Assembly (NCBI GenBank): GCA_946122785.1 | Contig: CAMGYJ010000006.1 | Location: 47,946,066 to 48,010,065 of the forward strand | Direction of reading: 5' to 3' | Origin: Linum tenue | Taxonomy: Eukaryota > Streptophyta > Magnoliopsida > Malpighiales > Linaceae | DNA length: 64,000 bases | Part shown: positions 30,484 through 41,628 of the stretch, piece by piece | How positions within the stretch are numbered: the first letter of the stretch is position 1 | Layout of the letters: the number at the start of each line of letters is the position of its first letter | Made by a program: the position numbers and the translations under genes | The notes under the pieces: model-generated | The model's database searches: none | What the model saw: only the letters and a program-made list of their open reading frames with translations | Told to the model about the DNA's origin: nothing

Positions 30484-33186
30484 ATGACCCGTAGCCAGTC
30501 GGGAGATCTACTACCATTAGACCAGGAGCTTGAACGAACTTGCAGGAACTTCAAGCGGGCTCTAAAGGCACGACTGGCTGCGGAGGAGGAGCTATCACAG
30601 CTGCCGTTAGAAGAAGAAGAAGTCGAGATGGCTGATCCAGAGAACCGTGATGTGATCCCGGAGGAGCAGACCATGGGATCCTACTGGACCGCTAGGGCTG
30701 CAGACATGAGGTCACCCATTCAACACCCTCATGTCCCAGCCAACAACTTTGAGGTGAGCACCTCAGTGATCACCATGCTGCGCGGTTCAGTGGTGTTCCG
30801 TGGTAAGGAGGGAGAGTGCCCTCGATCACATCTCAGGCGATTCCACGAGCTCATCGATGGAATCAAGATCAATGGGGTACCTGCAGATGCCATCCAGCTG
30901 AGGTACTTCCCATTCACTCTGGAGGGGCAGGCCAAGGAGTGGCTAGACACTCGACCTCCGGGCTCCATCACCACGTTCGCCAACCTGGCGGACAAGTTCC
31001 TCACCCGCTACCATCCTCCATCCAAGACAGCTGACCTGCAGAAGCAAATTACACATTTTGCTCAAGATGAGGATGAGACCATCAGAGATGCATGGGATAG
31101 GTACAACAGCCTCTTTCTCAGGTGTCCCAATCATGGTTTCAATGATGCATTCAAGGTGGGCACCTTCTATCACGCCCTCTTCCCGGAGGACAAGCAGTTG
31201 ATTGATTCAGTTTGTGGCGGGAACATGCTGACTAAAACCCCGCCACAGCTGAATCAACTCTTTGAAGAGATGGCGGAGAATGGTTATGATTGGGGCACTG
31301 CCAGGAGGTCGAGGAGAGCACCCAGCCGAGGTGTTCATACTGTGGGAGCCCATCCCTCTGATTTGGTGCAGGTAGTATCGAAGCTGGTCTCAGCTATCGA
31401 TCGTTCAGGAATGATTCCAAGGACCGGGCAGCAGCAGGCGATGCTCTGCCAATGGTGCGAAGGCACCCATCACACGGTGGAAGACTGCCAGGCGATGAAG
31501 GAATCAACCACACCCCAGGAGCAGGTGAACTTCATCAATAATGTCAGGCGCAATGACCCCTACAGCAACACGTACAATGAGGGGTGGCGCCAGCATCCTA
31601 ACTTCTCCTGGGCTGGGCCAAATTCCAGACCACCAGTCCCCCATGGACCACCAGGCTTCCAGCGGCCACCATATAAGCCCAGATAGGGGCAATTCCAGCA
31701 GCCAGGTACAGCCCCTGCTGCCCCAGTGCAGAATGATCAGATGGCTGAACTGCGGGACTTGGTGGGTTCTCTCGCCAGTGTTAGTGCTTAGAAATTCAAC
31801 ACCTTTGAGCAGTTCATGGAGAAGGCCTCGGGTAAATTCCTGGCTCTTGAAGCTGGTCAGAGGAACACGCAGGCTGTTTTGCAGGATATCCAGACCCAGC
31901 TGGGGAGCGTGGCCCAGGCAGTGGCTCAACGGGCTCCTGGTACTCTACCAGGGCAGACAATCCCTCACCCGCCGACCCCGGATGAGCGCTGCAATGCCAT
32001 CATGACCAGGAGTGGCAAGATGACTGTTGATCCCCCTGCTCGGGAACCGGAAAGTGAGACCCCTGCTTCAGCACTTCCAGCTAATCAGGAAGAAATGGAG
32101 AAGGAGGTTGAGGTGCCTGCTCCTAAGCCGCAACCAGTGGTGAAGGAGTATGTACCGCAGCTTCCCTTTCCTACTCGGATGCACAAGGACCAACTGGAGA
32201 CTGAGTTTGCCAAATTCATGGCAATGCTGAAGCAGCTGAATGTCCAAGTGCCCTTCCTGGAGGCACTCTCGCAAATGCCGACGTATGCGAAGTTTCTAAA
32301 AGAGCTCCTCTCAAAGAAGCAGAACCTGAGTGAGCTGGCCACAGTGGAGCTCAGCGAGGAGTGCTCGGCTATTCTGCAGAACAAGCTTCCGCAGAAGAGA
32401 AAGGACCCATGTAGTTTTACTATCCCATGCTCTATTGATAAATTGCATGTAGAGAAGTCCTTGGCGGATTTAGGTGCTAGTATCAATGTTATGCCATATC
32501 AACTGTTCAAGAAACTAGGCCTAGGCGAACCCCGTGCTACTAGGATGACCCTTCAATTAGCTGACAGATCTGTAGTGCATCCTAAAGGCATAGTGGAAGA
32601 CCTTCTGGTTAAGGTTGGCAAATTCACATATCCTGTGGATTTTGTTATCCTAAACCTCAGTGAGGACACAGAAGTGCCTCTTGTACTGGGAAGGCCTTTC
32701 CTGGCCACCGCCAAGGCTCTCATAGATGTGCATGATGGGACCTTAGTTTTGAGGGATGGCGAGGAGCGAATAACGTTTTCTGTTGCTGACACTATACCTG
32801 CTTCGCTACCTCTGCATGCTGTATCTCACCAGGAGCACGAGTCTGTCGTGTATCCTTCTGTGCTGCCTATTTTGCAGGACCCACCTCCCACACCTTCGCC
32901 GCCACTCCGGACCACTCAATCATCAAAAGAACAGATCAAGGAGGAGTGGCGGCCGAAACTGCAGGCCGCTAAGCCTGCTCGAAAGAAATCCGGAGACCAC
33001 TATGAGCTGGTCCCGCCCCCACCTTGGCCATCCGAGTATTCACTCGCTTGCATCTTGCCGGATCGCCAAGTCGAGCTGGCAAATGCAGGTGGCCACATTC
33101 GTCGCGTACATGGCCACCATTTGAAGCTGTACCTCAAGAGCGATGTGGATCCGCTCTTGAAGGCACCTGATCCTACACTTCCCTGA
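30484..33186 (+). pseudogene. Element D gag-protease, about 900 codons with two stops
   Basis: One frame from MTRSQSGDLLPLDQE (30484) to the stop at 33184-33186, interrupted only by TAG at 31684-31686 and 31788-31790, both in Gln-rich sequence where homologues have CAG. Domains: gag core (RRFHELIDGIKINGVPAD, WLDTRPPGSITTFANLADKF), CCHC knuckle (CQWCEGTHHTVEDC), Pro/Gln linker, then Athila-type retropepsin (ADLGASINVMP, QLADRSVVHPK, LGRPFLATAKALID). It ends LKLYLKSDVDPLL. Gag would form the particle and the retropepsin would mature it. It is the best-preserved gag-pro in the window. Confidence 0.88.
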
Positions 33187-33230
33187 CCATCCATACTGGC
33201 GTCCAGCTAAAAGACGGTAAAGAAGCGCTT

Positions 33231-33248
33231 GTGGGGAGGCAACCCCAC
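33231..33248 (+). promoter_or_regulatory. Conserved post-gag hairpin, element D copy
   Basis: GTGGGGAGGCAACCCCAC, 45 bp after the gag-pro stop, preceded by the conserved GTCCAGCTAAAAGACGGTAA block. Confidence 0.75.
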
Positions 33249-33371
33249 CGAGGTTTGCATTTTCTTACTCTTTTTCCTTTGATTTTGTGTGTTTTTTAGT
33301 CTTGAGATGTTGATCCAGAGTCAAGTGTCGTTTTTGAGTGAAAACAGGTTGATTTCGGGGCTCCAGAATGT

Positions 33372-33720
33372 CGCACGGCCAGGTCCTCGACCTGCACGGC
33401 CGTGCGGAAATCCCCCCTTGGCCGTGCGAGCTCTCGGTAAAAAGCGCACGGCCAAAAGTGCACATTGCACGGCCGTGCGCTCTACCTGGCCTGGCCGTGC
33501 GTCCGACACGGGCATAAAATTGTCTCGCACGGCCGTGCGGAATTTTCAGCCTGGCCGTGCGAGCTCTCGCTAAAAATGGCACGGCCAAATGTGCCATGTG
33601 CACGGCCGTGCGACATCCTCGGCCAGGCCGTGCCGGCCTGCACGGGCAAAAGCACCCCGTGCACGGCCGTGCGTGCCTGCCCGTGCGGCCGAGGCACGGC
33701 CTATATAAATGGCCTGCACG
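33372..33720. repeat. GC-palindrome array of element D
   Basis: Five perfect GCACGGCCGTGC palindromes (33394-33405, 33467-33478, 33527-33538, 33600-33611, 33661-33672) alternate with paired half sites (TGGCCGTGCGAGCTCTCG...GCACGGCCA), with spacings of about 60-75 bp. It lies between gag-pro and ORF2 and uses the same word as the D LTRs. Confidence 0.85.
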
Positions 33721-34522
33721 GCCATTCTGGTCAGAAATCCCAAAAATCTCGCCGGAATCCTCTGCCCTCGCCGGAAAACCGCGACCAAACCCTACTTTTC
33801 GACTTTTTCCGGCCACTTTGGTTCATTTTTTCACCAAACCAACACCAAACCCACTCTTTCTACACCCAAAGCGGCCTATCCCTCGATTTTGAGCGAGTTT
33901 GGGCGACGTTTTAGTCTCCGGAGGCGATTTCCGGCGAGGCTCCGACGAGCACTTCCGGCCAGTTTTTCGGCGTTTCGTCGCTTCCATTGCCTTCCCCTCA
34001 TCATCCCCTACACCTCTACTTGAGTCTCCAGGTTTGGTTTTGTCCCTAACTATGTTAATTGTGGAGAATTGAGTGTGTAGGGTGTATGTTAGAGAACCTT
34101 ATTGAATCATTTGATTTTTGTGAAATTGATTGAGGGGAATGCATGGGATGTGAATGAATTGTGTTGGGAAAAGTCCCCTTTGCTTGTTTGAGCCCTTGTG
34201 TGCAAGAATTTGGTCAATTTCATGTTTAACTTAGTGCACACAAGGTGTTCGATGAAATGCCTGTTTTCCATGCCATGTTGTGGCCACCGGTTGGGGCCCT
34301 TAATGATGTAGTTTGAGGGTGTATTTGCTATTGATGTGAACCTTGAGTTGCCTATTTTCTTGTGAATGTGCACCCCCACCCAGATTATGCTTGATTTATC
34401 GAGTTTTTGACCCCCGAACTATGGATGAAACCATGGTTCGGCTGTTTTCTGTTCTTAAGTGTGGGGGTGTGCTTGACCTTTTTCTTTGGCTCTTTTGGTT
34501 CCACTTTGGGTTGTTGTTTTGC
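33721..34522 (+). other. Element D spacer upstream of ORF2
   Basis: I see no convincing ORF. It holds a PPT-like CTTAAGTGTGGGGG (34454-34467) about 55 bp before the ORF2 start. The same spacer, diverged, is at 56246-57000 in E. Confidence 0.6.
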
Positions 34523-36023
34523 ATGGCAATGGCGAAACCTAATTTCCAGCACCCGTTCATCCGGGATCTAAGGAGGGGCCCCACCGCAGAGCGCTTCAAG
34601 GAGGTCGCGGAAACCTCGTTTGGGTCACACCATTGCTGGTCCAAACGGGAGTTTCGGCAATTACACTGCTACGAGCAACTCTCCGCCGCCGTAGCCAACA
34701 CCGCATGGCGCCGTCTGCTCATCCTCTGCGAGAAGGTCTACTACGAGCCCGTGTGGGAGTTCTACACGAGCTTCAAGCACAATCCCACGACCAATTGGCA
34801 GGACGGTACAACCGTCAAATTCAGGCTGGGCGGTCTTCCCCGGTCCATGAGCTACCATGAGCTAGCCGAGGCTCTTAACCTCGATCTCGACGACCGTCAG
34901 GACTACATCACCGAAGTCAATGAGCCACCGGAGGTGGACTTCGGGAGGCTGTACACCAGCCTGGCTCGGCCAGGCCAGACGCGTCCCTTCCGGGCCGGGA
35001 GGACGAAGGCATCTACCCTGCAGATCGACAACCGTCTACATCACCGAAGTCAATGAGCCACCGGAGGTGGACTTCGGGAGGCTGTACACCAGCCTGGCTC
35101 GGCCAGGCCAGACGCGTCCCTTCCGGGCCGGGAGGACGAAGGCATCTACCCTGCAGATCGACAACCGACTTCTCCACCACCTGCTGGCGAAGTCTTACAC
35201 TCCTGCAGCTGAAAGCGCCGGCGCCATCACGAAGAGGACCCTGTACCTCATCCATTCGATCCGCCAGCGCAACCATCCTCTCCACCTGGGTTCGGTGGTG
35301 GCCAGGACCTTTGAGAAGATTGCTACAGAGCTGAAGAGCCTCCACTGCGCCCCCCTCATCACCCGCCTGGCCACCTTCTTTGGCCTTTCACTGCAGGGGT
35401 GCACCGAGGAGGGGGACACCCTCATCTTTGGCAGCAAGACGATCAGGAAGATGCTGCTGTTTCCGGAACCTCCGATCCCCGCGGAACCCGTGCCAGAGGC
35501 CCAGCCAGAGGGCCAGGAGGAGGAGGCTGCTGATGAGGTGGATCCCGAGGAGGTGGATGCTGCTGCTGCTGCTGATGATGATCCACCACAGACTGCCTTC
35601 CATTACGGGGGTAGCAGCTCCGCTTTCCAGGGCCAGGATTACTTCGCCCATCAGTTCGAGCAGCTGCGGATCCAGAACCAGCTGATCCTCGACCAGCAGA
35701 TGCAGTTCCATCAGCAGTACGCGGCAGACCAGGCCGAGTACCGGAACAGGATGGATGCTTATGACGAGCGGCTGAACATGATCCAGACTCAGCAGGGCGT
35801 GACTCTCGCCCATATCGAGCGGGAGAAGCGCCGTTCACGGCGCATGCAGGAGGTTCAGCAGCACCTGCTGCAGCTGCTCCCGGGCGAGCAGTCTGTCTGG
35901 AGGACTCCCTGGGATGACTCCCCTCCACATGCCCCAGCTGACGGTGATGACGATGCTGCTGGCGCTGCTGATGATGACGCGTTCATGAACGACATCGACC
36001 TCGACGATCTTGGCGACGAGTAG
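34523..36023 (+). pseudogene. Element D ORF2 (Athila ORF-like plant transposon protein), frameshifted by a tandem duplication
   Basis: It starts MAMAKPNFQHPF. The N-terminal domain (HHCWSKREF, EFYTSFKHNPTTNW, FRLGGLPRSMSYHELAEAL, LLHHLLAKSYTPA, LGSVVARTFEKIA) resembles the Athila ORF or putative plant transposon protein families. It is followed by an acidic Glu/Asp/Ala stretch, a Gln-rich coiled coil (QFEQLRIQNQLILDQQMQF, then REKRRSRRMQEVQQHLLQLL) and an acidic end (DDIDLDDLGDE). A perfect 133-bp tandem duplication (34903-35035 and 35036-35168) shifts the frame, because 133 is not a multiple of 3. The function of this protein is not known to me. In related elements it lies downstream of pol and has been compared with env-like ORFs, but I see no signal peptide or membrane segment that belongs to it. 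Confidence 0.75.
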
Positions 36024-37869
36024 GCTGTACTCGTTGCCCGTCTCAGTGTGTTTTCTTTTTCCGTTTAGACTCTTGTGTGTTTGCTCCATGTGTGCGGAGC
36101 TTGAACTCAGTGTCGTTTGTTTTTGTTTTTGGTTTTCCTTTGTGGTTTGTTTTTTATGTAGCCGTCTGGGCTAACACTTATCCCTAACGCACAGTGTGCT
36201 AGTGTGCTTCTGGTGTTCGATTTGTGCAGCATTGTCCACTCTCCCGTTTGTTTCTCGCTGACTGGTCCACTTCCAGTCCCCCAGCAGTGTTCCAATCCGG
36301 TAACATCGTTCCCCTTATCTTTCCCTCTACTCCATTAAGGGCAATGTCGTGCTTAAGTGTGGGGGGGTGCTCTGTATTGGTTGGAATATTTATTTGGGTT
36401 CTTGGAGCCTAGTCCACTGTCCGAATCTTACGATTTGAGGGCTCCAAGTACTGCTGTTTGATCATATTGGCATTGTGTTTTTGATGGATGAATTGATTGG
36501 TTTTCGGCCGAATGCATGACAACTTGTTTGCGACTAGGACAACCTATGATGAGGACTGAGATGTGCAGTAGAACGATGTAGGGGTTCAGTTTTTCAACTG
36601 TTTGCTTGCCAACTGTGACTTGGTCTGATTACTTGTTCTTGACAGTCGTTTATGCATCTAGTTCAGGGTATCAGAATGTGAGATAGAGCATATAGGTAGC
36701 CATGTGAGATTTGAGCCTGCTCGTTTCTTTCTTGTGCGATAGGTCCCTCTTCCATGATGTGTAGCATTCACGTTGTCACTAGCTAAAATGATGGGGGCAT
36801 AGGATTAGCCCACGCCCAAAACTGACTGTCCTGATGTGTCATATCCCCTAGTCAGCCCCTTTGAGCCATGTGTTATCCTTTCTTTTGGTCTATAATGAAA
36901 AAATCACCCTTGTTGCATCTTTTAGAAGGTTCCACAGAGTGGTTTTTACATATTCTCTGCTGTTTCTGCTAAAGTCTATGTGAGTGTTGGAGGTAGTGCT
37001 TAAAAGTTGGGCAGGTGTTTGAAATTTATGCAGAATTGGTGGCTCTCTTAAGAAATGAAAAGAAAAATGAAAGAAAAACAAAGAATAATTGAAAGCAAAA
37101 GAGAGCCACTACCAAAAATCTGAATAATGCCCATTAAGTAGTGTTTCTTAGCAGTCTGGCTTGGAAATGCTGATGTTTATGCCTCCTTCGCTCTTGTGCT
37201 CTTGAGATATTGAGTAATGCAGAATAGCAGAAAGAAAATACCGGTTTGTTTGACTGTGATTGTCTGTTTGGAAAATGTGGAACCTTTTGCTATGAATACT
37301 TCCACCACCTAAAAGGCTTTTTCCCCATGTCCAAGACCCTAGCCAGTCATTTGAACCTGTGTCTAAGACCTCCTGATTAGTTAGTGGTGACACCCCATAT
37401 GTGAACTCTAGCATTTAGAGGCTGCCATCATGGTGAAGAGATGATAGGGATTGAGAGAAATAGCATGCGCATCTTTCGCATCAAATTGTCCTGACCCCAC
37501 TGGTCGAGAGTGAGTGATTCATTTTCATTTTCTATATGCTCTTGTACCCCGGTGAGGACCTAGATTGCTCGGTCTCTATTCTGATGTCTTGAGTTGGATG
37601 CATGAGTTGACTGTTTTGAGTGAGTGGTTGAATCAAGTCTAGGTTGGCCAGTGAACAGAAGGGAGACTCTTCCTTTACTCGATTTGCTGCACTCGAATGT
37701 CCTTTGTGGTGGTTGTCCAGGTTGTTATCGAGGTTGTGCATGTATTGATGTTTGAAAACCAGTGCGATTCACGTGTTCTGTGCCTTTATGACTTGTCCCC
37801 AATGTTGGTTGATTGAAATATGTAAGCTTACCTGGTGTCTGACTTGGTTTGCTTGGGGACAAGCAAACG
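36024..37869 (+). other. Element D 3' non-coding region
   Basis: No coding features. It has a PPT-like motif at 36352-36367 (GCTTAAGTGTGGGGGGG) and ends at the PPT (37870-37887). It is homologous to A (19646-21474, opposite strand) and E (58366-60178). Confidence 0.7.
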
Positions 37870-37887
37870 GTTAAGTGTGGGGGAGTT

Positions 37888-39241
37888 TGATAGACCGTCA
37901 TTTACACATGTTTTTACCCTCGTTCTTACACCGTTTGAGGTGTTGATTCTCGCGTTTTAGGCCAATTTCACGCTAGGTTGTGCTTGTTTGTGATATTTCA
38001 GGTCCTAGTACGTGAATGAAGGCTTAGGAGCGAGTCTGGGGTCGATTGGACGAAGATCGGACGAGTGGCGAGGTTTCAAGGAAGCTGCACGGGCAGACCC
38101 TGGCACCGCACGACCGTGCACGTGAGCAAGATGGCCGTGCGCTTTTTGCCGAGGCCACGCACGGGCAAGCCATGGAAATTGCACGGCCGTGCAAGGTGCA
38201 ACCCTGGCCGTGCGAGAAGCCTTAGATCGAACTAAACGACACGCTGCGTTTTGAGTTGCACGGCCGAGTGGGTGATCTGCACGGCCGTGCACCCTGGCCG
38301 TGCGAGTCGGGAAATCCTGGTTTTAGAGCCTATTCCGAGCAAAAAGTGGGAGAATCGTGTTTTCAGAGCAAAAACAGAGCCCTAGAGAGAGAAAGTGCGA
38401 AGAACACATCCTAGAAGCTGTCTTAGAGCTGGATTTCATCGAATCGAGCTTGGAGATCGTCATAGGAGTGGAAATCATCGTCCCGGAGCAGATTTTCCTC
38501 ATCGTTATGAGTATGACTAATCCGATTCTTGTTTTCTCTTCTCTCTCTATGGAGTAGAACCCTTCTCTCACTTGGGTATGAAGAACCCTAGTTCCTGGTG
38601 TTAGGGATTTGATTGTAATGACTTGGGATGATATTACTGTTTGATTTTAATCGAATGACGCATGTTTATTGAATTGATTGGAGTCTGATCAGCTTTTCTC
38701 AATTTCTGCTGCAACCTGAGATAGATAGAATCTGATTAGGTTGTTAGAGTCTCTTCATTCGATAGTAGGAGATTGGCTATACGAGAGTTAGCCAGTTTAC
38801 TGCTTTGTACTGGAATTCAATTCCAGTAGTGGAGTTCTGTGTTCATAGCCTCAGCTTTCTTTCCCGGTGAAGACTAGTCGTCTGCCGGGTAGTTAGACTG
38901 AGAGGGCTTGGTCAGCTTAAGAGATTCCAAGCTACGGTCGGATCTTCCGCAGTCTAATCAACAGTAAATCAACCCAGGGAATTGCAATTGAACCTAACTA
39001 GGGAATTAGGGGGACTCAATCCCGAGTTACTCTTTCCTGACTTTGAAAACCGAACAATTTACTGCTTTCTTGTTGCTTTTACTTTTAACAACAATCACTC
39101 GAACTAGTTTGCTAGATAATAGAGAATCACGGAGTAAGCAGTAGATCTAGACCCCGGGTTGATAATTTAACTTGCCTGTTACTGCATTCCCGGACTGCGA
39201 TTACACTTGGTCGCAGTTTGGTGTTGTGTTTTAGCGAGTCG
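37888..39241 (+). repeat. Element D 3' LTR
   Basis: 1354 bp, equal to the 5' LTR, preceded by the PPT GTGTGGGGGAGTT (37870-37887). Confidence 0.93.
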
Positions 39242-40162
39242 CCTGGCCTCCATAGCATGCACACCCCGGTCCCGGGAATTCCTGCCTCTGTTGTTCTGTC
39301 CCCAAGAATGATCTCGGGCAGCCAAGGTACTGATCATCTAGTTCAGCTCGGGTGGAGTCTTAGTAAGGATATCCCCTCCTAGGCATAGAGACTCAATCAC
39401 CCTCTGGCTGTCTGGAGTGAGGGCGCTGTAGAAGTTCCCCACTGTGAATGCATCGCTGAAGCCATGATGGGGACACTGCCAGAAGTATCCCATGTACCGC
39501 TCCCATGCATCACGAAGTGACTCATCTGGCTCTTGGCGGAAGTGAGTGATCTCCCGCTGAATCTCTGTGGTCTTCGATGCCGGATAATACCTGTGCACGA
39601 ACTTGTCAGCCAGATCGTCCCAAGAGGTGATGGACAATGGGGGCTGGGTCTCCAACCACCTCTTAGCATTCCCCGCCAGAGAATGGGGGAAAAGGTGAAG
39701 GCGGATTGCGTCATCCGGGACACCGTTCAGCTTGAACCCGTTTGTCAGCTGCAGAAAACGGGAAAGATGTACCCGGGCTTCCTCATCCTTCAAGCCATGA
39801 AACTGGATAGAGGATGTGATGAGTTGAATCCAGCATGGCTTGTTCTCGAAGTTGTTTGCAGGAATGGGCGGATAGAGGATGATCGGGCGAATGTCAGCAA
39901 TCCGTGGAGTGTAGTAGTACTCCAAGGTGGGACCCGGTGGTGGTGGTGGAAGCTGATTCACCGGGGGAGCCTGTCGAGCATTCCCCGGTTGTGGGTTGCC
40001 TTCGCCCACCATCTCGTACTCTTCCACGGAATCGCTGGTCAAGTGGCCGTCTATGTGCTCTCCCGTAACCAGTCTAGCTCGCTGTTGTCTCCTAAGTTGG
40101 CGGCAAGTGCGTTCAAGCTCTGGATCCAACGGCAGTAAACCTCCTGACTGGCTACGGGTCAT
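39242..40162 (-). pseudogene. Element C gag, 5' part
   Basis: It starts MTRSQSGGLLPLDPE at 40162. It has the gag core (FLQLTNGFKLNGVPDD, SITSWDDLADKF, DESLRDAWERYMGYF) and runs to a TAG at 39338-39340, at exactly the position of the first stop in A. The frame continues to the D insertion at 39242. Confidence 0.85.
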
Positions 40163-40257
40163 GCACTATCTGCACACACTCAAGTAATGCAAATCCGTGA
40201 AGGCAAAAGTGGGAAAGAACAAACAACCAATGCAAAAATGAAAATGCTAAAGTAACA

Positions 40258-41570
40258 GAAACCACTTCCTAGAGCTTAGTATAGCGGTTTTGGGTTTTAT
40301 TGTCAACCCGGGTCCTAGATGTGATGACTACTCGGTGAATTCTCATTATCTAGCATTGAACTTTTAGTGCAAACTCAAGCAAACAAAAATACAAAGCAAG
40401 TAAACGGTTGTTGTCAAGTCAAGAGAGGTCACCCGGAAATGGTTCCCCCTAGACTACAGTTAAGTCGGATTGCAATTTACCAAGTTCAGTTTTCATGAAA
40501 GTTATACTGCGGAAGGTTCTTAATTAGCCTGAAGTCTAGACTAAAGGTCTCCAGACCCTCTCAATCTGAGTCTCTAGCGGGCGACTAACCTCCACCGGAG
40601 TAAACAGGTTGAGGCCCTAACGAACCAAACCTCCACTACCGAATTGAATTCGGTACAGAATAGCGAATTGGCTCCTCGACTAAAGTCACCAATTCGCCAC
40701 CTTCGATTAAAGATACTCTATCAACCTAGGCAGATATTCTCATTCTAGGTCAAAGCAGAAACAAGAGGAATTTGATAAGGATTCAAGTCATTCAATCATT
40801 CAAACCTCAATCGAATATAATCAATTCACAAACTCTGTACTTGGGTTCATACAATCAGACCTAGCATACAAATCTAGGGTTCCCCATACCCAGATGAATG
40901 GGGGAACTACTCCATAGAGAAAGAAGCAAAAGCAGATTCAGACGCGGAAATCATACTGTGAAGATGGATTTCTGCTCCTGGACGTTTAATCGCACTTCTC
41001 CAAGCTCAAGCCGGGCTCCAATGGTGATGAAGATCGAGCTATGACACTTGGGAACTCTGGTTCGTTGCTTTCTCTCTCTAGGGATCGCTTTCTCTCTCAA
41101 AAACTCGGAACCCTCTGAAAGTTGGCCTTCTTTTCCTTTTATCAGCTGCCATCGCGATACCCGGTCGAAATACCCGGTCGAAATACCCGGTCGGGTATTC
41201 TGGGGTTCGACCGGGTATTATCCAAAACGTGCGCATCAACAAAGAGAAAATCCACGGTCTGCCTCTGTAATCCCCGACAGGGGATTTTGGCATTCTGCCC
41301 AGGCCCCTCTCTGGTTCTCGGGCGCCCAAAAGTAGTGAATACCCGGTCGGGTATTTGGCCACCTGACCGGGTATTTTCCTCGTGCGGCTCACTTTGTCCC
41401 AACTTCGCTCCTTTCGACCCAGAACTCGTTTCTCCGCCTCGATTTCAACGCCGGGACCTGAAATATGACATAAACACACAACCTAGCGTGAAATCGGCTT
41501 AAAACACTAGAATCCACATCTCAAACGGCTTCAGAATGGGGTGAAAACATGTGTAATTATTGGTCTATCA
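40258..41570 (-). repeat. Element C 5' LTR (1313 bp, inner end deleted)
   Basis: It matches the 3' LTR but begins about 39 bp in. It has one extra 13-bp CCCGGTCGAAATA unit in the palindromic region (near 41160-41185), an expansion absent from the partner LTR. Confidence 0.88.
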
Positions 41571-41604
41571 TAACATAAATCACTTTTCTTCAACAACCTA
41601 GCCT

Positions 41605-41622
41605 TCCCCGGCAACGGCGCCA
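41605..41622 (-). promoter_or_regulatory. Element A primer binding site (tRNA-Asp type)
   Basis: The minus strand reads TGGCGCCGTTGCCGGGGA, six bases after the LTR end. This is the classic Athila-type site, complementary to the 3' end of tRNA-Asp. Confidence 0.88.
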
Positions 41623-41628
41623 AAAAAT

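Larger units (their letters stand above)
28987..39241 (+). mobile_element. Element D: Athila-like non-autonomous retrotransposon (gag-pro plus ORF2), innermost
   Basis: 1354-bp LTRs at 28987-30340 and 37888-39241 with TSD CCTGG (28982-28986 and 39242-39246). The last base of the 3' LTR is G instead of A. Plus strand: PBS, gag-pro, conserved hairpin, GC-palindrome array, ORF2, 3' region and PPT. RT, RNase H and integrase are absent. By eye I count about 19 LTR differences (about 1.4 per cent), the lowest of the nested set, as expected for the last insertion. Confidence 0.93.
24457..41570 (-). mobile_element. Element C: Athila-like non-autonomous retrotransposon (gag-pro only), inserted in leader of A
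   Basis: LTRs at 24457-25794 (3') and 40258-41570 (5') are flanked by TSD TAACA (24452-24456 and 41571-41575). The minus strand reads 5' LTR, leader, gag-pro (split by D) and a 3' non-coding region with PPT. The 5' LTR lacks about 39 bp at its inner end, and the primer site and early leader are missing, so a deletion followed insertion. No RT, RNase H or integrase. By eye about 31 LTR differences (about 2.4 per cent). Confidence 0.9.

Noticed and set aside
33265..33914. Several 70-180-codon open stretches on both strands over the palindrome array
   Set aside because: Palindromic GC-rich DNA is open in many frames. The translations are repeats of the palindrome and share no frame with E.
24457..41570. 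Reading the two C-type LTRs as separate solo LTRs
   Set aside because: TAACA flanks only the outer ends, the PPT sits inside the left LTR, and gag lies between in the right order, so one element is the simpler reading.
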